A stretch of 5,637 bases of DNA from an uncultured bacterium. GTDB taxonomy: Bacteria; Hydrogenedentota; Hydrogenedentia; Hydrogenedentales; JAEUWI01. Every line of letters starts with the position of its first letter. Position 1 is the stretch's first letter. Both the position numbers and the translations under genes were made by a program. The notes below the pieces were generated by a model. That model searched no databases and was not told where the DNA came from. It saw only the letters and a program-made list of their open reading frames with translations. Below, piece after piece: positions 1 through 5,637 of this stretch. The DNA lies in the NCBI GenBank assembly GCA_937895305.1, contig CALAXS010000145.1:1-5637 (forward strand), read 5' to 3'.

Positions 1-63
1 ATACTGTATTTCCCTGTTCAGGGCCTGTAAAATATAGTCTCACCAAGGATAAGGATTTATTAA
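1..63 (+). other. Leader region upstream of the acyltransferase gene, with small palindrome and ribosome binding site
   Basis: This is the non-coding stretch before the first gene, and the window cuts its left side. It contains a perfect small palindrome, CCCTG-TT-CAGGG, at 12-23, followed by an AT-rich segment (TAAAATATAGT, 28-38) that could hold a -10 element, although no good -35 is visible at the right distance. A purine-rich AAGGATAAGGA at 45-55 lies 8 bases before the ATG at 64 and is a good Shine-Dalgarno candidate. Whether a promoter starts here or the operon begins further left cannot be decided from the window. Confidence 0.35.
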
Positions 64-657
64 ATGAGCTGGTTAGCATCATGGCGAGAAGCGCGCGTAT
101 TACGCAGCTTTAAAAAAATCGGAACAGGCTGCAAGGTAACCGGTATCAATATTGAGGTGAAGGGTAAGGTGACCCTCGGGAATAATTGCATCATTCGTGG
201 CAACGTAGTTCTCCGCACCCATAAGCAGGGACACATCACCCTGGGCAATGGTGTGGAAATTTCAGACTATGCCCTCTTCCAGGTCAACGATGAAGTAATC
301 ATTGGAGACAACACCTATATCGGCCCCTTTGTTGTAGCGCGTGATACCAATCACCTCTTTCAGGGCACCGACATCCATTGGCGCCTGACACCTCACATAA
401 CAGAACCTATACGCATCGGCAAGAATTGTTTCATTGGCGCCAACTCTTACCTTATGCCCGGGGTCACCATTGGTGATGGTGCACTCATCTCACCGGGTTC
501 CATCATCAACCGAAATATAGGACCGGGAGAAGTATGGGGCGGATCACCCGCCCATAAAATTGCACACCGAACCGACGAGGCCCAACGTCCCAAGCGCAAG
601 CGGGAATTTGATCTTATTTCCATGTATGGGTTTATCCCTGAGGAAGGGGAAGTCTAG
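64..657 (+). CDS. Hexapeptide-repeat (left-handed beta-helix) O-acyltransferase
   Basis: This 197-residue protein is probably a cytoplasmic acetyl- or acyltransferase that transfers an acyl group from acyl-CoA to a sugar or polysaccharide precursor. Most of the chain (about residues 25-165) shows the imperfect hexapeptide pattern of left-handed beta-helix enzymes, with turns such as VTLGNNCII, ITLGNGVEI, VIIGDNTYIG, IRIGKNCFIG and VTIGDGALIS. His97 in the segment RDTNHLF sits where the catalytic histidine is found in the maltose/galactoside and WcaF/CapG-like acetyltransferases. The ending SPGSIINRNIGPGEVWGGSPAHKI is the usual C-terminal signature of this family. A charged tail (about 170-197) follows the helix. 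The ATG start has a good ribosome binding site. The gene ends one base before the next start, so the two are likely co-transcribed. The family call is firm. The acceptor substrate cannot be read from the sequence. Confidence 0.9.
   Translation: MSWLASWREARVLRSFKKIGTGCKVTGINIEVKGKVTLGNNCIIRGNVVLRTHKQGHITLGNGVEISDYALFQVNDEVIIGDNTYIGPFVVARDTNHLFQGTDIHWRLTPHITEPIRIGKNCFIGANSYLMPGVTIGDGALISPGSIINRNIGPGEVWGGSPAHKIAHRTDEAQRPKRKREFDLISMYGFIPEEGEV
641..650 (+). promoter_or_regulatory. Shine-Dalgarno site that decides a TTG start for the cytochrome gene
   Basis: AGGAAGGGGA lies inside the last codons of the acyltransferase gene and ends 8 bases before the TTG at 659. The competing in-frame starts, ATG at 626 and TTG at 560, have no comparable purine-rich site upstream. 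The placement suggests translational coupling between the two genes. Confidence 0.65.
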
Positions 658-658
658 T

Positions 659-3025
659 TTGCCACTACTTCGCGTTCTGGTCCTGTTCACTGTGCTCCTG
701 GTGTGCGTCCTGGGTTGCACACCTGCAACGACAGAAAAGCCTGCTGTATCCAATACACCCCAATCCCTGGCATCAGAACTTGCTGTTGTCGCTGAACCCG
801 CCACGATGAATCCTGATTTGCACAAAGGGTATGTAGGTCGATCGTCTTGCGCTACGTGCCATGAAACCGAACATAAAGCATGGCTCGGTTCTCATCACGA
901 CAAAGCCATGCAACCTGCAACGACAGAATCGGTGCTGGGAGACTTCTCGGGGACCACCTTTGAAAAGGACGGTGTTGTATCCCGTTTCTATCGGGAGGGC
1001 GATACCTTTATGGTGGACACCGATGGTGCCGATGGTACGATACAACCCTTCAAAGTTGCCTACACTTTTGGGGTTCACCCCTTGCAACAATACCTCATCG
1101 CTTTTCCTGATGGTCGAATGCAGGTTCTGGGCCTGTGCTGGGACAGCCGCCCCGTTGAAGCGGGCGGACAACGCTGGTTTCACCTCTATGAAGATGAGCC
1201 CATACCCCATGATGATATCCTGCACTGGACCGGGGTGTATCAGAACTGGAATTTTATGTGTGCAGAATGCCACAGCACAGACCTGCACAAGGGCTATGAT
1301 GCAAAGACCGATAGCTTCCAGACTTCCTGGTCCGAGATAGATGTATCCTGTGAAACCTGCCATGGACCCGGCGATAATCACGTTAACTGGGCACAGCAAC
1401 ACGAGGGTACCGCCTCCGGTACCACGGATGATATGGGATTGACCGTGCGCCTCAAGGAAAAAACCCTGGCGCGGTGGGTCATGCAACCCCATGAGACGAC
1501 CGCAGAACGGGTACCCGCACGTACGTCCCAGACTGAAATTGATACCTGCGCACGATGTCACTCCCGTCGTTCGCAATTACGGGAACACTATGCACCCGGT
1601 AAATCCATCCTGAACAGTCATCTGGTGGAAGCACTGGAGGCCCCCCTGTATTTTGACGACGGCCAGATTCGCGATGAAGTCTATGTCTATGGCTCTTTTG
1701 TGCAAAGCAAGATGTTCCATGGGGGCGTTACCTGTAGCGATTGCCATGACCCGCACAGTGTACGAACCCGTATACCGGGCAATGGCCTCTGCGCACAATG
1801 TCACCTGCCCACGGTCTATGACAGCCCTGCACACCACTTCCACCAGGAAGGCTCAACAGGGGCACAGTGTGTAGAATGTCACATGCCGGAACGCACCTAT
1901 ATGGTCGTGGACCCACGGCGTGATCACAGCATTCGCATACCCCGTCCCGACCTCTCCATCAAGCTGGGGTCGCCCAACGCATGCATCCAATGCCACACCG
2001 ACCAGAGCAATACATGGGCCGCAGATCATCTGGCAACCTGGTTTCCCGACAGCGAACACCCCCGCCATTTTGGTGAAGATCTGGCACTGGGTCGTAAGGG
2101 CGCACCCGAAGGCATCGCAAAGTTGATAACACGGACGCAAGATCTGGAGACCCCGGACATCGTGCGTGCTACGGCCTTGTCTGCTCTCGTCAACAGGCCA
2201 TCTCAGGAAAGTGTCCTGCTGGGGATAGAACTCCTAAAAGACGATAGCCCCATGGTGCGTATCAATGCACTGAAGATGATGCAATATATCCCTCCCGAAG
2301 AACGGTGGCCTCTGGTAAGTCCCCTGTTGGAAGATGCCATCGCTACCGTGCGTCATGAAGCGACCCATACCCTGGCGGATCTTCCACTGGAATACCTGGA
2401 TACCGCAGATCGTAAAAAGCTTGAGGAGGCCTTTGCCGCCTATGAGGACACCCTCATGTTTCAGGCGGATCGCCCGGACACCCACTTGAATCTGGGCGTC
2501 TTTCACTATAAACGGGGCAACCTGACAGCAGCGGAAGGCGACTATAAACAGGCGCTCGTCCTGGAACCCCAATTCGCCCAGGCACGCTTCAACCTGGCCG
2601 ATCTCTATCGTGCGATGCAACGGGATAGCGAGGGAGAAAGCCTCCTGCGTGCAGGCATAAAGCTGGACCCCAAAGCCTGGATACTGCACCACGCACTGGG
2701 CCTCCTCCTTCACCGTCAAGGCAAATCAGACGAATCCCTCGTGGCGCTACAAAAAGCGGCGCTTGGCGCACCAGAGGATGCACGCTTTCAATACGTCTAT
2801 GCCATTGCCCTGAACTCAGCGGGTAGACCCGGTGAAGCACTCATGGCACTGGAAGACGCTCAGGTCAATCACCCTTATGCCATGGACATCGCTACGACCC
2901 TCGTGAGTATCAGTCTTGAACAAGGGCAAAAAAATGAAGCGCAGAAACACCTGGAGTACATGAAAAAACAATGGCCCAATGCGCCCGAAACGCAATCGTT
3001 GACCCAGCAGGTCGAGGGGCCATAA
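659..3025 (+). CDS. Octaheme c-type cytochrome lipoprotein with HEAT-like and TPR repeats
   Basis: This is a predicted exported redox lipoprotein of 788 residues. From the TTG start the protein begins with MPLLR, then a hydrophobic stretch ending in the lipobox-like VLG-C, giving a lipidated Cys20. The next residue is Thr, so outer-membrane sorting is plausible. Eight CXXCH heme motifs start at residues 64, 201, 231, 297, 359, 378, 404 and 442. Motifs five and six form a doubled CXXCH pair (CSDCHDPH...CAQCH). A region of about 135 residues without hemes separates the first two motifs and carries YTFGVHPLQQYLI, WDSRP and GGQRWFHLY, which I recognise from multiheme cytochrome c554-like/TPR proteins. 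A histidine pair at 79-80 could supply distal heme ligands. HEAT-like helices follow (about 500-580), then roughly five TPR units (about 603-775), probably for protein contacts. The electron donor, acceptor and any catalytic role are unknown. An alternative start at ATG 626 would add a Lys/Arg-rich n-region but lacks a ribosome binding site. Confidence 0.9.
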   Translation: MPLLRVLVLFTVLLVCVLGCTPATTEKPAVSNTPQSLASELAVVAEPATMNPDLHKGYVGRSSCATCHETEHKAWLGSHHDKAMQPATTESVLGDFSGTTFEKDGVVSRFYREGDTFMVDTDGADGTIQPFKVAYTFGVHPLQQYLIAFPDGRMQVLGLCWDSRPVEAGGQRWFHLYEDEPIPHDDILHWTGVYQNWNFMCAECHSTDLHKGYDAKTDSFQTSWSEIDVSCETCHGPGDNHVNWAQQHEGTASGTTDDMGLTVRLKEKTLARWVMQPHETTAERVPARTSQTEIDTCARCHSRRSQLREHYAPGKSILNSHLVEALEAPLYFDDGQIRDEVYVYGSFVQSKMFHGGVTCSDCHDPHSVRTRIPGNGLCAQCHLPTVYDSPAHHFHQEGSTGAQCVECHMPERTYMVVDPRRDHSIRIPRPDLSIKLGSPNACIQCHTDQSNTWAADHLATWFPDSEHPRHFGEDLALGRKGAPEGIAKLITRTQDLETPDIVRATALSALVNRPSQESVLLGIELLKDDSPMVRINALKMMQYIPPEERWPLVSPLLEDAIATVRHEATHTLADLPLEYLDTADRKKLEEAFAAYEDTLMFQADRPDTHLNLGVFHYKRGNLTAAEGDYKQALVLEPQFAQARFNLADLYRAMQRDSEGESLLRAGIKLDPKAWILHHALGLLLHRQGKSDESLVALQKAALGAPEDARFQYVYAIALNSAGRPGEALMALEDAQVNHPYAMDIATTLVSISLEQGQKNEAQKHLEYMKKQWPNAPETQSLTQQVEGP

Positions 3026-3060
3026 TGTCCACCGACTCCCAATAAGATACTCCCTTCGGT

Positions 3061-3066
3061 TATACT
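3061..3066 (+). promoter_or_regulatory. Possible -10 element (TATACT) just before the glycosyltransferase start
   Basis: TATACT stands 7 bases before the ATG at 3074, in the 48-base gap after the cytochrome gene. It is part of an 11-base sequence, TATACTCGCGA, that recurs at the fliM promoter (5028-5038). No convincing -35 lies 16-18 bases upstream. If it is used, transcription would begin at or just before the ATG, giving an almost leaderless message. The gap also lacks a clear Shine-Dalgarno site. Weak evidence. Confidence 0.25.
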
Positions 3067-3073
3067 CGCGAAC

Positions 3074-3916
3074 ATGGAAACACCCCGAGACAAAACACCC
3101 TACCTCTCCCTCATAATCCCCTCGCGGGACGGGATTCGTGACGGCATGGTTGTGCGGCTCATGACCAGCATCGAAACGCAAAGCTTCACGGACTATGAAA
3201 TAAAAATCGTCAAGGGCGTTTCCCCACAGGGTAAGGCCATTAACATGGGCGCTGCTCAAACAAGTGGTGAAGTACTCGTTATTCTCGACGATGACAGTGA
3301 GCTGGCAGATGACACTGTATTTGAACGACTTGTCGAAGTTATCCAGTCGGACGACAGTATCGGCATGGCGGGTGCCAGCATTGTGGTTGCACCCGATGCT
3401 AGCCCTTTCCAAAAACGCGCTGCTGCCCAGTTCCCCCGTTTTCAGACACCCGTGGTGGATGCCGTAACCGAAAGCGACCTGGCCTGTCATGGCTGCTGTG
3501 CCATACCCCGTCGTATCTTCGACGCAATTGGCGGTGAGCGGGAAGACCTGCTGCGGGGACTCGACCCGGACCTGCGGGTACGCCTACGCGAAGCAGGTTA
3601 TAAAGTCGTACTGGCCCCGCAGGCGCGAATCTATCACCCCATGCCCGATGGCTGGCCACAACTCTTGCGCATCTTTTTCCGTAACGGTTTTGGCTCAGCC
3701 TACGCCTATAAATTTCGCCCTGAAACCGTATATGAAACCCACGAAAAGTTAGCGGGTGAAAACTTCCAACCCAGAACTTCTTTAACCTATCGCATCGCGC
3801 GATTTCCCCTGCGTCTCCTCAAAGCCCTGGCCACCGGACAAGCCCTGCGTTTCGGTGCCTATTGCAGCTACGCCCTGGGCTACGGCTGGGGCCGACTCAC
3901 AGCAAAGGAGCTATAG
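3074..3916 (+). CDS. Family 2 glycosyltransferase (GT-A fold)
   Basis: This 280-residue enzyme probably transfers a sugar from a nucleotide-sugar donor to a growing surface polysaccharide or lipid-linked oligosaccharide at the cytoplasmic face of the inner membrane. It opens with the typical first strand YLSLIIPSRDG (10-20). It continues with GKAINMGAAQTSGEVLVI (53-70) and the metal/nucleotide-binding aspartate cluster LDDDSE at 71-76. A later segment, GLDPDLRVRLREAGYKVVLAP (162-182), holds acidic residues where GT2 enzymes place the catalytic base region, and RIYHPMP follows. The C-terminal part (about 195-275) has amphipathic, aromatic-rich helices but no clear multi-pass membrane domain, so it is not a synthase of the cellulose or hyaluronan kind. 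The ATG is required to keep the first strand, although the ribosome binding site is poor. It overlaps no neighbour and is followed after five bases by the deacetylase gene. Donor and acceptor are unknown. Confidence 0.9.
   Translation: METPRDKTPYLSLIIPSRDGIRDGMVVRLMTSIETQSFTDYEIKIVKGVSPQGKAINMGAAQTSGEVLVILDDDSELADDTVFERLVEVIQSDDSIGMAGASIVVAPDASPFQKRAAAQFPRFQTPVVDAVTESDLACHGCCAIPRRIFDAIGGEREDLLRGLDPDLRVRLREAGYKVVLAPQARIYHPMPDGWPQLLRIFFRNGFGSAYAYKFRPETVYETHEKLAGENFQPRTSLTYRIARFPLRLLKALATGQALRFGAYCSYALGYGWGRLTAKEL
3904..3910 (+). promoter_or_regulatory. Shine-Dalgarno site for the deacetylase gene
   Basis: AAAGGAG lies in the last codons of the glycosyltransferase gene, 11 bases before the ATG at 3922, a slightly long but workable spacing. 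It supports the ATG over an in-frame TTG at 3862 that would overlap the upstream gene by 55 bases. Its position suggests the two genes are translationally coupled. Confidence 0.55.
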
Positions 3917-3921
3917 CCTCC

Positions 3922-4755
3922 ATGACAACGGGACGACGCATCAAGAACGCACTCAAGCAAGCCCTGAAATTCGCAGTCGGGCTGTTTGGATTGTTCTGGC
4001 CCTTCGGGCCTTCCAGGACTCGCATCCTCACCTACCACAGCGTCGGTTACCGCAGTCATGAGATGAACGTCCTACCCGAAGATTTCGCGGCGCAGATGGC
4101 TTGGCTGGCCGAACACCACTCCGTCATCTCGCTGGAAGACGCAGCACAAGCCAAACCTGGTATAGCTATCACCTTCGACGATGGGTATGTGGACAATCTG
4201 GAAAACGCCGCCCCCATCCTCGTTGAGCATGCCTTTCCTGCCACGGTGTTTATGGTGGCAGGTCGCGCTGAGGGAACGTTGGATGATGACCCTCATCCCG
4301 AAGACGGGCAACTCATGAATTGGGATCAGTTACGCAAGCTCGACAGCATGGGCATCACCATCGGCTCGCATACCATGACCCATCCCCACCTGAGTCAGCA
4401 GCATGTTGATATACAGCAAAATGAAATCGAAGCTAGCAAAGCCATACTGGAAAACGAATTGGCAAAACCCGTCACCATTTTTGCATACCCATACGGGTCT
4501 GCGCTGGACTACGACGAAGTCACCACTGCATTGGTTAAATCTGCAGGATATACCCTCGCCGTAAGCAATCGCTACGGCCCAATCTTCCAGGGGGATGACC
4601 CTTTTACGCTACGGCGTATCTGGATCGATAGCACCGATACTATGAAAACTTTTGCTGCAAAAGTGGATGGACGGATGGATGGGCTACGCATCCTCGATTC
4701 AGGTCCCGGGATTGCAGTACGCCGCCTATTGAATCGTGGGCTAGGCACCCGATAA
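3922..4755 (+). CDS. Polysaccharide deacetylase (NodB/CE4 family)
   Basis: This 277-residue protein is a metal-dependent deacetylase likely to remove N- or O-acetyl groups from a polysaccharide. The CE4 motifs are all visible. TFDDG at 84-88 supplies the catalytic base Asp86 and the metal ligand Asp87. SHTMTHPHLS has the metal-binding histidines His150 and His154. FAYPYG at 187-192 forms one side of the active groove. RILTYHSVG at 34-42 is the usual lead-in strand. The N-terminus has a Lys/Arg-rich head followed by a hydrophobic stretch (about 17-28, FAVGLFGLFWPF). This could anchor the enzyme in the inner membrane, but it is short for a full membrane helix and has no clear cleavage site. The gene is the last of the apparent operon and is close-coupled to the glycosyltransferase, so the two probably act on the same glycan. 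The substrate is not determined by the sequence. Confidence 0.92.
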   Translation: MTTGRRIKNALKQALKFAVGLFGLFWPFGPSRTRILTYHSVGYRSHEMNVLPEDFAAQMAWLAEHHSVISLEDAAQAKPGIAITFDDGYVDNLENAAPILVEHAFPATVFMVAGRAEGTLDDDPHPEDGQLMNWDQLRKLDSMGITIGSHTMTHPHLSQQHVDIQQNEIEASKAILENELAKPVTIFAYPYGSALDYDEVTTALVKSAGYTLAVSNRYGPIFQGDDPFTLRRIWIDSTDTMKTFAAKVDGRMDGLRILDSGPGIAVRRLLNRGLGTR

Positions 4756-4774
4756 CGCCCCATAGAAAAAGAGA

Positions 4775-4808
4775 GCGCGGGCCGATTGGGGAGGGTATCG
4801 ACCCGCGC
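4775..4808. terminator. GC-rich imperfect hairpin after the deacetylase gene, possible terminator
   Basis: GCGCGGGCCGAT (4775-4786) and ATCGACCCGCGC (4797-4808) form a 12-base-pair stem with one mismatch and a 10-base loop. It begins 19 bases after the deacetylase stop codon, a place where an operon terminator would be expected. On the + strand there is no T-run after it (GAGGGGAGG follows). On the - strand the stem is followed by TCTCTTTTTCT, which fits intrinsic termination of a leftward transcript better. It may work in the reverse direction, or protect the 3' end of the operon message. Confidence 0.45.
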
Positions 4809-4826
4809 GAGGGGAGGATAATTTGA

Positions 4827-4847
4827 AGGGTGGCTTGGCATCACCCT
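4827..4847. repeat. Small second hairpin
   Basis: AGGGTGG and TCACCCT can pair as a 7-base-pair stem (one G-T pair) around a 7-base loop, CTTGGCA. It lies 18 bases after the larger hairpin. It overlaps the -35 of the putative promoter at 4835, so the two readings compete. Function unknown; a stem of this size can occur by chance. Confidence 0.3.
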
Positions 4848-4864
4848 GTGTTCGTCTATATAAA
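4835..4864 (+). promoter_or_regulatory. Candidate sigma70-type promoter in the intergenic region
   Basis: TTGGCA at 4835-4840 is followed after 18 bases by TATAAA at 4859-4864, each matching five of six consensus bases; with 16 bases the alternative -10 is TATATA at 4857. Transcription would start near 4871. The only gene downstream is fliM, which has its own better promoter, so this could be a second fliM promoter, the promoter of a small RNA, or chance. Confidence 0.35.
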
Positions 4865-5004
4865 CGCACGATCATGCATAGAAGTTGACAGCTTTCCTGC
4901 TAAAAATGAAGAGAAGGCATTCCCGGAATTACCCGTCCATTCGTAAAGTAGCGTGTTTATGCATCAACCCCACGTAGTTAAGATCTTATCGGCCTGAAAA
5001 CGGG

Positions 5005-5033
5005 TTGCGCCACTCCGTACCCTATGCTATACT
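5005..5033 (+). promoter_or_regulatory. Extended -10 sigma70-type promoter for fliM
   Basis: TTGCGC (5005-5010) and TATACT (5028-5033) are separated by the ideal 17 bases. TG at 5025-5026 sits one base upstream of the -10, giving the extended form TGCTATACT. Transcription is predicted near 5039-5041, leaving a leader of about 45 bases before the fliM ATG. I see neither a sigma54 GG-N10-GC arrangement nor a sigma28 pattern at this point, so fliM here appears to use the housekeeping sigma factor. Confidence 0.6.
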
Positions 5034-5084
5034 CGCGATGTTATTTGACGGTTTTTATAGCCCGCTGGGAGCCAATAATCGTAT

Positions 5085-5637
5085 ATGGCCGATATTCTCA
5101 GTCAAGACGAAGTCGATCTCTTACTCAATGCTGTGTCGGAAGGTGCCGCGGTTGAGGAGGACAATAATGCCCAAAATGAAGATGTCGCACTAACCACCTA
5201 TGACTTTCGACGGCCTGAACGCGTATCCAAAGAGCAGTTCAAGGGCCTGCAAAGTCTATTCGAGGCCTATAGTCGCGAAGTCAGTATCGTATTCCCCCCC
5301 TTCCTCCGTACTGTTGTACGCATTGATCTCTCTTCCATCGACCAACTCACCTATGACGAGTTCATCCTTTCCGTGGCACGACCCACAAGTTTGACCGTCA
5401 TTGATATGGCCCCCCTGGAAGGTACCGCGGTGCTCGAAATGAGTCCCAGTATCGTCTTCCCCGTAGTCGATCGCGTGTTGGGTGGCAAAGGTGCCACGCT
5501 GAGCGAGCCCCGTGAGCTTACCGAGATCGAAAATCGTATCATTTCCCGCATAGTAAACATGATGCTTGATAGCCTGAAACGGGCCTGGGAACAGCTCATT
5601 GAATTTGATCTGAGCATCGTCCAACAGGAAAGCGACC
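5085..5637 (+). CDS. fliM: Flagellar motor switch protein FliM (N-terminal part, cut by window edge)
   Basis: FliM forms the middle ring of the flagellar C-ring with FliG and FliN, and it receives phospho-CheY to switch rotation direction. The 184 codons present, of about 330 in a full protein, open with MADILSQDEVDLLL, the conserved N-terminal CheY-binding peptide. An acidic linker (about 18-34) follows, then YDFRRPERVSKEQ (39-51). The middle CheC-like domain follows, including LEGTAVLEMSP, FPVVDRVLGGKG with the GGxG loop that contacts FliG, and LTEIE. The C-terminal SpoA/FliN-like domain lies beyond the window. The reading frame is open to the end without a stop. GGGAG at 5067-5071 is a rather distant ribosome binding site, but the ATG is fixed by the conserved N-terminus. 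It has its own promoter and is not obviously part of the upstream operon. More flagellar genes probably follow. Confidence 0.96.
   Translation, partial: MADILSQDEVDLLLNAVSEGAAVEEDNNAQNEDVALTTYDFRRPERVSKEQFKGLQSLFEAYSREVSIVFPPFLRTVVRIDLSSIDQLTYDEFILSVARPTSLTVIDMAPLEGTAVLEMSPSIVFPVVDRVLGGKGATLSEPRELTEIENRIISRIVNMMLDSLKRAWEQLIEFDLSIVQQESD

Larger units (their letters stand above)
4756..5084. other. Intergenic region between the glycan operon and fliM
   Basis: I find no convincing protein gene in these roughly 330 bases. The region contains two hairpins near its left end, a plausible sigma70-type promoter in the middle-left, a short palindrome ATTCCCGGAAT at 4919-4929 of unknown meaning, and the fliM promoter at the right. 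Two tiny reading frames (TTG at 4823, 21 codons; ATG at 4906, 23 codons) are too short to support. No tRNA or known riboswitch pattern is recognised. Confidence 0.7.

Noticed and set aside
773..1576. 267-residue minus-strand open frame within the cytochrome gene
   Set aside because: Antisense to the CXXCH-bearing frame; no coherent domain in its translation.
2816..3490. 224-residue minus-strand open frame across the cytochrome/glycosyltransferase junction
   Set aside because: Shadow of two well-supported + strand genes; its translation shows no family motif and it spans unrelated coding sequences.
4885..4890. Perfect TTGACA hexamer as a -35 box
   Set aside because: No acceptable -10 hexamer 15-19 bases downstream; TAAAAA lies only 10 bases away.
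4906..4977. 23-codon ATG frame (MKRRHSRNYPSIRKVACLCINPT)
   Set aside because: No ribosome binding site, very short, and no recognisable feature; likely chance.
4991..5010. Possible sigma54 promoter before fliM
   Set aside because: The invariant GG and GC do not fall at the required -24/-12 distance; a sigma70-type extended -10 fits far better.
4811..5084. Riboswitch (such as cyclic di-GMP) in front of fliM
   Set aside because: The conserved core bases of known aptamers that I could recall are not present, and the predicted fliM leader is only about 45 bases long.
5256..5624. 122-residue minus-strand open frame at the right end
   Set aside because: It is antisense to a clearly conserved fliM frame, which stays open to the window edge.

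Overview
The window reads as part of the chromosome of a flagellated Gram-negative bacterium. The evidence is a lipoprotein-type multiheme cytochrome c, surface-glycan enzymes and a clear flagellar switch gene, fliM. GC content looks moderate, roughly 55% by eye. The lineage cannot be fixed from these genes alone. All supported genes are on the + strand.

Left part (1-4755): four tightly packed genes that look like one transcription unit. They encode (1) a left-handed beta-helix O-acyltransferase (64-657); (2) a predicted lipoprotein with eight c-type heme motifs followed by HEAT-like and TPR repeats (659-3025, best start TTG); (3) a family 2 glycosyltransferase (3074-3916); and (4) a polysaccharide deacetylase of the NodB/CE4 type (3922-4755). 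Genes 1 and 2 are separated by one base, and genes 3 and 4 by five bases. The gap between genes 2 and 3 is 48 bases and holds a TATACT element just before the gene 3 start. Three of the four genes build or modify a polysaccharide. The redox lipoprotein is the odd member, and its link to glycan work is unexplained.

Middle part (4756-5084): about 330 bases with no convincing gene. It holds a GC-rich imperfect hairpin just after the deacetylase, a second small hairpin, a plausible sigma70-type promoter at 4835-4864, and a very good extended -10 promoter at 5005-5033 that should drive fliM.

Right part (5085-5637): the first 184 codons of fliM, cut by the window edge. It includes the N-terminal CheY-binding peptide and much of the middle domain.

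I see no mobile element, CRISPR array, tRNA or rRNA. Nothing here is clearly a new system. The point most worth following is the octaheme-HEAT-TPR lipoprotein embedded in a glycan-modification operon.
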